A stretch of DNA of 64,000 nucleotides from Kribbella qitaiheensis (GTDB taxonomy: Bacteria; Actinomycetota; Actinomycetes; Propionibacteriales; Kribbellaceae). Position 1 is the first letter of the stretch; each line of letters starts with the position of its first letter. Location of the stretch: contig NZ_CP043661.1 of assembly GCF_014217565.1 (NCBI RefSeq), forward strand, positions 310,001 through 374,000, read 5' to 3'. Under the pieces are notes generated by a model. That model did no database searches and was not told the origin of the DNA. It worked only from the letters and a program-made list of their open reading frames with translations. The position numbers were made by a program, and so were the translations under genes. Positions 7,693 through 15,381 of this stretch are shown piece by piece.

Positions 7693-8594
7693 CAGAACCC
7701 CGGTACTGCGTGCCAGGCCGACCCTGCATCCGTGGCGTCGTCGCGCACGACGGTCGCCTCGATCAGCCCGTACGGACGATCGGCGGCGATGAACACCTCG
7801 CCCGGGTTCTCCACGTCGAAGGGGCTCAGGTCGACCAGGAAGTGATGCTTGTTGGGGGCCGAGAACTTGATCTCCGCGACCTCCGGGTGGCGCTCGAGCA
7901 CTGCCTCGCCCATCCCGTACAGCGTCTGCTGGAGCGCGAGGCTGTGGATCCGCGCGAACTGTTCGAGCAGCAGGCCCTTGATCTCGTCGTACGACTTGTC
8001 CCAGTCGACGTCGGTGTGGTCGTAGCGCCAGCGGGCGACCAGCGAGGTCGCGAGGATGCGGTCGTCGGTCTCTGGCAGGGTCGTGTATTTGTCCTTGAGG
8101 AAGCCGTGGAACTCCGAGCCGGTGGACTTGAGCACGGTCAGGTCGCGGATGCCCGACACGACGTGCGCCCTGCGATCGTCGCCGCGGCCCTCGACGTTGA
8201 CGACCGTCGTCCGGATGCCGCTGCCGCCGCGGACGAAGGAGTGGTCGTGGCCGGCGCCGTCGACGGAGATCCGCTCCCACTCGTACTCCTCGATCTCCAC
8301 CCGCGCGCCGTCGGCGGCCGAAGAGGCTTCGAGGAAGTGGTCGCCCAGCGTGAGTGCGAACTCTTCGATCGCGCCGACGCCCTTCTCCTTGGCGAAGGCG
8401 AAGGCGGTGTTCTTCTGGCTGTCGGTCGGCAGTACGTCGGACTGGTCGCCGGTCGTGTGCGCGTTCTCGAACCGGCCACGCAGTGCGGAGGAGACGTTCA
8501 GGTCGCGGATCTGGTGCCGGGGGGTGTCGCGGTAGATGCGGACGACCCGGCTCTCGGCCTTGCCGTACTGGTTGGCTCCCAGGTGGATCGCCAT
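7689..8594 (-). CDS. pucL: Urate oxidase (uricase)
   Basis: 301 residues, the normal size for cofactor-free uricase. It oxidises urate with O2 to 5-hydroxyisourate and hydrogen peroxide. Two T-fold halves are visible. Family signatures include NQYGKAESRVVRIYRD at the N-terminus, QSDVLPTDSQKNTAF (near 55-65, the active-site Thr region), GSEFHGFLKDKYTTLPETDDR, and NKHHFLVDLSPF with the C-terminal substrate-binding residues. The ATG at 8594 follows a GGAG and lies 3 bp after the HIU hydrolase stop. Unlike Bacillus PucL it carries no N-terminal decarboxylase domain; that activity is separate here. Confidence 0.95.
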   Translation of the reverse strand: MAIHLGANQYGKAESRVVRIYRDTPRHQIRDLNVSSALRGRFENAHTTGDQSDVLPTDSQKNTAFAFAKEKGVGAIEEFALTLGDHFLEASSAADGARVEIEEYEWERISVDGAGHDHSFVRGGSGIRTTVVNVEGRGDDRRAHVVSGIRDLTVLKSTGSEFHGFLKDKYTTLPETDDRILATSLVARWRYDHTDVDWDKSYDEIKGLLLEQFARIHSLALQQTLYGMGEAVLERHPEVAEIKFSAPNKHHFLVDLSPFDVENPGEVFIAADRPYGLIEATVVRDDATDAGSAWHAVPGFC

Positions 8595-8597
8595 CGG

Positions 8598-8924
8598 TCA
8601 GCTCCCTCGATAGGTAGAAAACGCAAACGGGCTGAGCAGCAACGGCACGTGATAATGCCGCTCGTCGGTAATCGTGAAAGTCACACTGATCTCAGGAAAA
8701 AACAGCTCTTGCCCGGTAGCCGCCCCGTACTCCGCGACATCAAACCGAAGCTGATAGTTGCCAGGCTCCAACTGACCGCACGCGAAATCGGTAACGCGGC
8801 CATCAGCATCCGTAGTACCGCTCCCGACCAGCGCTGCTGAGGTCAGCTGGTGGAGGTGGACGGGGATGCCTGGGGCGGGGTGGCCGAGCGCGGTGTCCAG
8901 GACGTGGGTGGAGATGGTGCTCAT
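8598..8924 (-). CDS. pucM: 5-hydroxyisourate hydrolase (transthyretin-like)
   Basis: 108 residues, typical of HIU hydrolase. It begins MSTISTHVLDTALGHPAPGIP, the signature carrying the first catalytic His. A central Arg lies in NYQLRFDVAEY, and it ends HYHVPLLLSPFAFSTYRGS, the family's near-invariant C-terminal YRGS. It hydrolyses 5-hydroxyisourate to OHCU. The ATG at 8924 overlaps the uraD stop (ATGA). The open frame extends upstream to 9191, but that part is a shadow of uraD. Confidence 0.95.
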   Translation of the reverse strand: MSTISTHVLDTALGHPAPGIPVHLHQLTSAALVGSGTTDADGRVTDFACGQLEPGNYQLRFDVAEYGAATGQELFFPEISVTFTITDERHYHVPLLLSPFAFSTYRGS

Positions 8925-9433
8925 GCGGGGATCTCCTTGCCTAGGGCAATGAGTTTGGTCAGGCGTAGTACGGCTATTTTGCGGAGTTCGTCTTGTACTA
9001 CGTATGCCTCGGTGCGGGGGTCGTTCGTCAGGCGATGGTGGAGGGCGGTGAGCATTTCGGAGGCGGTGAGGCCGGTGGCGCAGATGAGGAAGACCTGGTT
9101 GAAACGTTGTTCGTAGGCCTGGTTGCCGGCTGTTAGTGCTGCTCGTACTGACGGGTCGTCGCCTACTCCTGATTGTTCGTTGCGGGACCAAGTTGCTTCG
9201 GTGGTGTTGCCGTTGGCTCGGTCGCCGATTCGGGGGTGGGCTGCTAGGGCCTGAGTGACCTCGGTGGCGTCAAGGTCTCGTGCCGCCTGGTCGGCGACCG
9301 CGGTGAGGGAGGGGAGGTCGTCGTACGGGCGGGCGGTGAGGATGCGGTTGACCCAGCGCGGTACGTCGCAGCAGGCGGCGAGCAGGGGGCGCAGCTCGTC
9401 GGCTGGTATGGAGTTGAAGTTCTGCAGGTCCAC
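8921..9433 (-). CDS. uraD: 2-oxo-4-hydroxy-4-carboxy-5-ureidoimidazoline (OHCU) decarboxylase
   Basis: 170 residues. It decarboxylates OHCU to S-allantoin. Family motifs are intact: AAHPRIGDRA (catalytic His), TWSRNEQSGV (catalytic Glu-Gln), NQAYEQRFNQVFLICATG and the C-terminal LRKIAVLRLTKLI helix. The GTG start at 9433 lies 3 bp after the guanine deaminase stop and the stop overlaps pucM. A second, divergent OHCU-decarboxylase domain occurs in the same operon, fused to the permease at 15378-17300; this standalone copy has the complete catalytic set. Confidence 0.93.
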   Translation of the reverse strand: MDLQNFNSIPADELRPLLAACCDVPRWVNRILTARPYDDLPSLTAVADQAARDLDATEVTQALAAHPRIGDRANGNTTEATWSRNEQSGVGDDPSVRAALTAGNQAYEQRFNQVFLICATGLTASEMLTALHHRLTNDPRTEAYVVQDELRKIAVLRLTKLIALGKEIPA

Positions 9434-9436
9434 CGA

Positions 9437-10735
9437 TCACACCTTTCCGGAGGAGTCGTTCAGCAGTTGGCCGTCGATCCAGACGGCGCGGATGTCGGCC
9501 GGGGTGCCGAGGGTGAAGACCCGGGCGAGGGTGTCCTCGGCATCGGAGGCGTGCTCGATCCCGACCGCCAGTGGCGAACCGTCCAGCGGGCGCAGCAGCT
9601 GAGCGTCGAACCGTTTGCCAACACTCAGATCGCCCACGTCGGCGCCCAGCCCGAGCGCCTTGGCGCCGGCGGCCGTCGCGAGGTGCAGCAGATGCGCGGA
9701 GCTGAGCGGATGCCCGTGATCGCCGAGCAACTGCTGACAGAAGTACGCCTGCAGTCCTTCCTTAAGCAGTGAGAACCCAGTGCCCGCACCAACATCCGAA
9801 CCGAGCGCGACATGTACGCCGTGGTCGAGATGCCGTCCCAGCGGGAACAGTCCACTGCCCAGCACCGCATTGCTCGTCGGGCAGTGAGCCACCGTCGCAC
9901 CGCTCTCGGCGAGCAGCTTCAGCTCGACATCGGTCGGGTGCACGTTGTGCGCGAACACGCTGCGATGGTCGACCAGCCCGTGCCGCTCATAGGTGCTCAC
10001 GTAGTCGCTGCCGCCGAACAGTTCGGCGACCGCAGCGATCTCGGCCTCGTTCTCGTTGAGATGCGAGGTGAACAACGCGCCCGGAATCTCCTCCAGTACG
10101 CGCTGGCACGAAGCGAGCAGCTCGTCCGTGCAGGACAGCGAGAAGCGCGGCGTCACGGCGTACCGGTTGCGTCCTACTCCGTGCCAGCGAGACGCCAACG
10201 CGAGCGATTCGTCGTACGCGCGCTCCGGCGTCGTCAGCAGATCCTCGCGGATGATCCGGTCGCTCACGACCAGCCCACTAGTGATCCGCAGGCCGACCCG
10301 CGAGGCCGCGGTGAAGAGCGTGTCGACCGCCTCGGCGTAGTGCGCCCCGAAGACCAGCGCACTCGTCGTACCGGCTGCCGCGAGGCCACGCACGAATTCG
10401 TCGGCGACGCTCGAGGCATAGGCCGCGTCGGCCATCCGCGCTTCTTCGGGCAGCGCGTACTTGTCGAGCCATTCGAGCAGCGGCATCCCCATCCCGCCGA
10501 CCGCCCGGATCTGCGGGAAGTGGACGTGCGTGTCCACGAACCCGGGCAGCACCAGCCCACCGGTCAGATCGACGATGTGCTCGGCCGGATGCGCGCCGCG
10601 AATCTCCTCGAAGGGGCCCCGGGCAACGATCAGGCCGTCCTTGACCACGAGTGCGACGTCGGTACCGACCCGCAGCTTGCCGCCGGTGAACGGGTTGTCG
10701 GGGGTATCGAGAAAGGTGCCTCTGAACAGCGTCAT
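9437..10735 (-). CDS. guaD: Guanine deaminase
   Basis: 432 residues, normal for bacterial GuaD amidohydrolases. It converts guanine to xanthine plus ammonia. Zinc and catalytic motifs: LPGFVDTHVHFPQIRAVGG (HxH), LFTSHLNENEAEI (His and Glu), VFAHNVHPTD (His) and VALGSDVGAGTGFSLL (Asp). The N-terminal FRGTFLDTPDNPF is typical of the family. ATG at 10735 overlaps the xdhC stop (ATGA). Its product is the substrate of the xanthine dehydrogenase encoded upstream in the same operon. Confidence 0.93.
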   Translation of the reverse strand: MTLFRGTFLDTPDNPFTGGKLRVGTDVALVVKDGLIVARGPFEEIRGAHPAEHIVDLTGGLVLPGFVDTHVHFPQIRAVGGMGMPLLEWLDKYALPEEARMADAAYASSVADEFVRGLAAAGTTSALVFGAHYAEAVDTLFTAASRVGLRITSGLVVSDRIIREDLLTTPERAYDESLALASRWHGVGRNRYAVTPRFSLSCTDELLASCQRVLEEIPGALFTSHLNENEAEIAAVAELFGGSDYVSTYERHGLVDHRSVFAHNVHPTDVELKLLAESGATVAHCPTSNAVLGSGLFPLGRHLDHGVHVALGSDVGAGTGFSLLKEGLQAYFCQQLLGDHGHPLSSAHLLHLATAAGAKALGLGADVGDLSVGKRFDAQLLRPLDGSPLAVGIEHASDAEDTLARVFTLGTPADIRAVWIDGQLLNDSSGKV

Positions 10736-11580
10736 GCTTTTGCCTCACGATGAACCGGCGCGGAGTTGCGCTCGGCAACGAACAGTTGGAGCAGCCAGGC
10801 GGCCACGCTGACAGCGATGACGGCCGGCTCCTTGCCTGGCAGGTCGGACAGCCCGATGGGCGTGACGATGGTGTCGATCGCCTCGGCCGGATGACCGTCG
10901 TCGGCGAGCTTCCGGCGGAACCTGGTCCATTTCGCGCTGGACCCGATCAGCCCGATCGAGGCCAGCTGCCCATTGCGCAGAGTGGCGTCGCAGAGAGCTG
11001 CATCCTCCGCGTGGTCATGGGTCATCACCAGCGCGTGAGTGCCCGGCGGCAGTTCGGCGATCACCAGCTCCGGCAGCACCGGAACGTGATGCACGTGAAC
11101 TCCGGCGACGGCGTCGTCGAGCACGGACAACCGCGAAGGCGCGAGCTGGTCCGGCCGAGAGTCGACCAGGTGCAACTCGACGTCGTGCCGAGCCAGGATC
11201 CGGGCCAGCTCAAGCCCGACATGCCCGACCCCGAAGATCGCCACGGACGGGACGACCGGAAGAGGTTCGAGCAACAGCCGCACCTCGCCGCCGCAACACT
11301 GAACCCCGTGCTGGTACGGCGCCTTGTCCGACAACGCGAAGTCGAGCGTCTCCGGCGACGTGGCCCGATCCGCGAGCAGCGCACGAGCACGCTCGATCGC
11401 GACCGACTCCAGATTGCCGCCGCCGACAGTGGCCCAGACCTCGTCCTCGGCCACGACCATCTTCGCCCCGGCCTCGCGAGGAGCATGGCCGCGAACCGAC
11501 ATCACCGTCACCAGTACGCCGGGCCGCCGTTGCTCGCGCAGCCGCTGAACTGCCTTCATCCACTCCATCTCGGTCGTCAC
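10732..11580 (-). CDS. xdhC: Xanthine dehydrogenase accessory protein XdhC
   Basis: 282 residues. XdhC binds molybdenum cofactor, promotes its sulfuration and inserts it into XdhB. The N-terminal XdhC/CoxI part has GHAPREAGAKMVV and a Cys pair in GVQCCGGEVRLLLEP. The C-terminal Rossmann-like part contains VAIFGVGHVGLELARILA, and IGLIGSSAKWTRFRRKL is characteristic. It overlaps xdhB at its start (11577-11580) and guaD at its end, so it is co-translated with the enzyme it matures. Confidence 0.93.
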   Translation of the reverse strand: MTTEMEWMKAVQRLREQRRPGVLVTVMSVRGHAPREAGAKMVVAEDEVWATVGGGNLESVAIERARALLADRATSPETLDFALSDKAPYQHGVQCCGGEVRLLLEPLPVVPSVAIFGVGHVGLELARILARHDVELHLVDSRPDQLAPSRLSVLDDAVAGVHVHHVPVLPELVIAELPPGTHALVMTHDHAEDAALCDATLRNGQLASIGLIGSSAKWTRFRRKLADDGHPAEAIDTIVTPIGLSDLPGKEPAVIAVSVAAWLLQLFVAERNSAPVHREAKA

Positions 11581-13931
11581 CCCCTGCTCAATCCGGCGGG
11601 TTCGAGCGAGCGAGCCCGGTCCAGCGCCCAGTAGACGGCTTCGGGGGTCGCAGGCGAAGCGAGATCGACGCTCGTCCCGGCCGGCCCGAACGCCGCCGCG
11701 GCCTGACGCAACGCCTCTCGGACCGAGAAGGCCAGCATCAACGGCGGCTCGCCGACGGCCTTCGAGCCATAGACGGCACCGTCTTCATGAGCCTTCTCCA
11801 GCAGCCGGACGTTGAAGACCTCCGGCATCTCCGAGAAGCTCGGCAGTTTGTAAGTGCTAGCAGCCTGCGTAGCCAGCCGGCCCCGGTTCGGACCCTCGCT
11901 CTCGTCCCACCGCAGATCTTCCAGCGTCAGCCAGCCGGCGCCCTGGACGAAGCCGCCTTCGATCTGACCGATGTCGATCAGCGGACTGAGGCTGTCGCCG
12001 ACGTCGTGGACGATGTCGACCTGGCGCAGCGTGTACGCGCCGGTGAACCCGTCCACCTCGACCTCGGCCGCCGCCACGCCGTACGCGAAGTACTTGAACG
12101 GCTCGCCCCGCATCGCGTTGGCATCCCAGTGCAGTCCCTCGGTGCGATAGAACCCGGCCGCCCACAGCTGAACCCGCTGGAGATAGGCCGCCTTGACGAC
12201 CTCTTCCCAGCTCAGCGTCCCGCCGTCGAAGACGATCCCTCGCACAGTGCCATCCACGAACCGGACGTCAGCAGGGTTGATGCCGAGCTTGCCGCTGGCA
12301 ACTTGTTCGAGCCGCTCACGGATCTGCTCGCAGGCGTTCTTGATCGCCGCACCGTTGAGATCGGCACCGGAGCTGGCCGCGGTGGCCGAGGTGTTGGGCA
12401 CCTTGTCGGTCCGCGTCGGCGCCAGCCGGACGTGGGCGAGCGGTACACCGAGGCTCGTGGCCGCCACCTGCAGCATCTTGGTGTGCAGGCCCTGTCCCAT
12501 CTCGGTGCCGCCGTGGTTGATCAGCACCGAGCCGTCCTTGTAGACGTGGACGAGCGCACCGGCCTGGTTGAACGCGGTCAGGTTGAACGAGATGCCGAAC
12601 TTCACCGGCGTCATCGCGACCGCCCGCTTGGTGTTCGGGTGGGTCGCGTTGAACAGCTCGATGTCGACCTGCCGCTGCGAGATCTCGCCGGCTTCGAGCA
12701 CCTCGCTCCAGCACGCCTCCAACCGCTCGGCGTGACGGACAGGCATCCCGTACGGCGTACTGTGCTGCGGCTCGTAGAAATTGCGGCGCCGCAGCTCCAT
12801 CGCGTCGTACCCGAGCAATGGCGCGCAGCGGCCGAGCAGGTCCTCCACGACGAGCATCCCCTGCGGTCCGCCGAAGCCGCGGAAGGCCGTCTGCGAGGTC
12901 TTGTTCGTCTTGGCGATCCGGCCGTCGACCCGGACGTTCGGGATCCAGTACCCGTTGTCGATGTGGCACATCGCGCGGGCCAGCACCGGCTCGGACAGGT
13001 CGAGGCTCCAGCCACCATCGGCGGTGAGCGTCGCGTCGAGCGCCACCAGATGTCCCTCGTCGTCGAAGCCGACCCGCCACTCGCTGTGGAAGCCATGGCG
13101 CTTGCCCGTCATCGTGACGTCCTGGGTGCGATTGAGCCGCAGCCGAACCGGCCGGCCGGTCAACGTCGCGCCCAGCGCCGCGATGGCGGCGAAGCCGTGC
13201 GGCTGCATCTCCTTGCCGCCGAAACCGCCGCCCATCCGCAGGCACTGGACGGTCACGGCATGGCTCGCCACGCCGAGGACGTGGGCGATGATCTCCTGGG
13301 TTTCCGACGGGTGCTGGGTGCTGCTCTGGACGAAGATCTGGCCGCTCTCGTCGACCATCGCCAGCGCGGAGTTGGTCTCCAGGTAGAAGTGCTCCTGCCC
13401 GGCGAACTCGAACTCCCCGGAGAAGACATGCGGCGCAGCGGCAAGTGCCGCCTCGACGTCACCGCTCTCCAGGTGCCGCCCGATGCCCTGGAAGTTGCCT
13501 GCGGCAATCGCTTCGCGAACGGTCACCAGCGACGGCAACTGCTCGTACTCGACCTCCACTGCCGCGGCTCCGAGCCGAGCCGCCTCCCAGGTCTCGGCGA
13601 GCACCCAGCAGATGGCATGACCGTGGAACATCGCCTCAGCCGGGAAGAGCGGCTCATCGTGCTTCACCCCGGCGTCGTTGACCCCAGGAACGTCTTCGGC
13701 GGTCAACACACGAACAACACCCGGTACGTCGTACGCGGGCTTCACCCTCAGCGACAGGATCCGCGCATGCGCGTACGGCGACTGAACCGGGAACGCATGC
13801 AGGACGTCGCGAGTCCGTACGACGAGGTCGTCGGTGTAGAGAGCCTTGCCGGTGACGTGCAGCGCGGCGCTCTCGTGCGGCAGCGGCAGGCCGACGACGG
13901 CTTGCTGTGGTCGTTGCGATAGTGAGCTCAT
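11577..13931 (-). CDS. xdhB: Xanthine dehydrogenase, molybdopterin-binding large subunit
   Basis: 784 residues from the ATG at 13931 (MSSLSQRPQQ), the usual size. It oxidises hypoxanthine/xanthine to urate at the molybdenum centre. Visible motifs: RMGGGFGGKEMQPHGF (Moco binding), QTAFRGFGGPQGM (substrate-binding Arg), GTEMGQGLHTKM, and the C-terminal SKAVGEPPLMLAFSVREA carrying the catalytic Glu. It starts 4 bp after the xdhA stop and overlaps xdhC, so all three proteins are co-produced. The frame upstream of 13931 reads through xdhA and has no homology. Confidence 0.95.
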   Translation of the reverse strand: MSSLSQRPQQAVVGLPLPHESAALHVTGKALYTDDLVVRTRDVLHAFPVQSPYAHARILSLRVKPAYDVPGVVRVLTAEDVPGVNDAGVKHDEPLFPAEAMFHGHAICWVLAETWEAARLGAAAVEVEYEQLPSLVTVREAIAAGNFQGIGRHLESGDVEAALAAAPHVFSGEFEFAGQEHFYLETNSALAMVDESGQIFVQSSTQHPSETQEIIAHVLGVASHAVTVQCLRMGGGFGGKEMQPHGFAAIAALGATLTGRPVRLRLNRTQDVTMTGKRHGFHSEWRVGFDDEGHLVALDATLTADGGWSLDLSEPVLARAMCHIDNGYWIPNVRVDGRIAKTNKTSQTAFRGFGGPQGMLVVEDLLGRCAPLLGYDAMELRRRNFYEPQHSTPYGMPVRHAERLEACWSEVLEAGEISQRQVDIELFNATHPNTKRAVAMTPVKFGISFNLTAFNQAGALVHVYKDGSVLINHGGTEMGQGLHTKMLQVAATSLGVPLAHVRLAPTRTDKVPNTSATAASSGADLNGAAIKNACEQIRERLEQVASGKLGINPADVRFVDGTVRGIVFDGGTLSWEEVVKAAYLQRVQLWAAGFYRTEGLHWDANAMRGEPFKYFAYGVAAAEVEVDGFTGAYTLRQVDIVHDVGDSLSPLIDIGQIEGGFVQGAGWLTLEDLRWDESEGPNRGRLATQAASTYKLPSFSEMPEVFNVRLLEKAHEDGAVYGSKAVGEPPLMLAFSVREALRQAAAAFGPAGTSVDLASPATPEAVYWALDRARSLEPAGLSRG

Positions 13932-13935
13932 CAGC

Positions 13936-15381
13936 TCACACCTCCAACTGGGCATAGAAGCGGAGCAGCGACTGACCGAGCATTGCCGACCGGTACGACG
14001 CACTCGCGCGGTGGTCGTCCATCGGCGTGCCCTCGGCGGCCATCACCGCGGCTGCTTCGCGGACGGTCTGCTCGGTCCACGGCCGACCCGTCAGCGCATC
14101 CTCGGTCGCCCGAGCGCGTAGTGGCGTGGCAGCCACTCCGCCGAGACCGATCCGGGCTTGGGTGACGACACCGTCCGCGACCTCGATCGCATAGCCGACC
14201 GCGACGCTCGAGATGTCGTCGAAGCGGCGCTTGGCGATCTTGTGGAAGGCGGTCATCGGTGCCAACGGCAACGGAACGAGGACGGCCCGGATCAACTCGT
14301 CCGGAGTCTTCAAGGTCTGCCTGTACCCCGTGAAGTACTCCGCGAGCGGCACCACCCGATCACCGCGGCGGGACGTCAGCACGAGGGAGGCGTCGAGGGC
14401 CAGCAACGCGGGCGGCGTATCACCGATCGGCGAACCGGTGCCGAGATTGCCGCCGATCGTGGCGCCGTTGCGGATCAGCCGCGACGCGAACTGCGGGAAC
14501 ATCTGCGCCAGCAGCGGCACCCTGCCGTCGAGCAGCCGCTCGATCTCGCTCAGCGTCAGCGCGGCCCCGATCCGGATCTCACTGGACCCGACCTCGAACT
14601 CACGCAACTCCGGCAGCCGATCGACGGCGACGACCAGGGCAGCCCGGACGCCGCGGAGATTCACCTCCACCCCGGCATCGGTCGACCCGGCCACGATCCG
14701 GGCGTCGGGCCGATCGGCCAGCACACCCAGCACGTCGTCGAGACTCGCCGGCCGGAGGAATTCCGCCCCGTCGACCGCCAGTCGCGTGGCCGCCGGTGGG
14801 GGAGGAGGGGACAACCTACGAGCCGCGAACGCGTCGTTGTCTTCCGGTACGCCGAGCGCGTACGCCGCGTCGCGGATCGGCCGGTAGCCGGTGCACCGGC
14901 ACAGGTTTCCGCTGAGCGAGTGCAGGTCGAAGCCGTTCGGGCCGTGCTCGTGGTCGTCGGTGCCGTGGGCGGCCGCAGTACGAGCCGGGCGGTAGTACTC
15001 GGCCGCCATACTGCAGACGAAGCCTGGCGTGCAGTAGCCGCACTGCGATCCACCGCGGACGGCCATCTCCTGCTGCACCGGGTGTAGCTCGGTGTCCTTC
15101 CCCAGACCCTCCGAGGTGACGATCTCCTGGCCGTCCAGGGCTGCGGCCGGCAGCAGGCAGGCGTTCACCGCCGTCCACTCGGTCGGACTGTCGATCCCGG
15201 GCCGGGCGACGAGGACCGAGCACGCACCGCACTCACCCTCGGCGCAGCCCTCCTTCGCGCCGGTCAGGCCGCGGTCGCGGAGCCAGTCCAGCAAGCTGGT
15301 GTGAACGGGTACGCCGTCGAGGCGGGCGTCCTGGCCGTTGACCTTGATCGCCGCGGCGCGGAGGGTCTGGGGAGTACTCAT
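13936..15381 (-). CDS. xdhA: Xanthine dehydrogenase, 2Fe-2S/FAD small subunit
   Basis: 481 residues. The first 2Fe-2S cluster uses GCAEGECGACSVLV plus the Cys in NACLLP; the second uses QCGYCTPGFVCSM and GNLCRCTGYRPI. The middle and C-terminal FAD domain (about 205-480) has RIVAGSTDAGVEV and NGATIGGNLGTGSP. The subunit passes electrons from molybdenum to NAD+ via FAD. The ATG at 15381 overlaps the permease-fusion stop (ATGA). The fusion of iron-sulfur and FAD modules in one chain, separate from the Mo subunit, matches the bacterial XdhAB type. Confidence 0.95.
   Translation of the reverse strand: MSTPQTLRAAAIKVNGQDARLDGVPVHTSLLDWLRDRGLTGAKEGCAEGECGACSVLVARPGIDSPTEWTAVNACLLPAAALDGQEIVTSEGLGKDTELHPVQQEMAVRGGSQCGYCTPGFVCSMAAEYYRPARTAAAHGTDDHEHGPNGFDLHSLSGNLCRCTGYRPIRDAAYALGVPEDNDAFAARRLSPPPPPAATRLAVDGAEFLRPASLDDVLGVLADRPDARIVAGSTDAGVEVNLRGVRAALVVAVDRLPELREFEVGSSEIRIGAALTLSEIERLLDGRVPLLAQMFPQFASRLIRNGATIGGNLGTGSPIGDTPPALLALDASLVLTSRRGDRVVPLAEYFTGYRQTLKTPDELIRAVLVPLPLAPMTAFHKIAKRRFDDISSVAVGYAIEVADGVVTQARIGLGGVAATPLRARATEDALTGRPWTEQTVREAAAVMAAEGTPMDDHRASASYRSAMLGQSLLRFYAQLEV

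Noticed and set aside
6343..8280. 645-codon frame taken as one protein
   Set aside because: The first 195 codons are a shadow of uricase; the homologous deaminase begins at the TTGA overlap at 7692.
11787..13922. 711-codon plus-strand open frame
   Set aside because: It is the antisense of xdhB.
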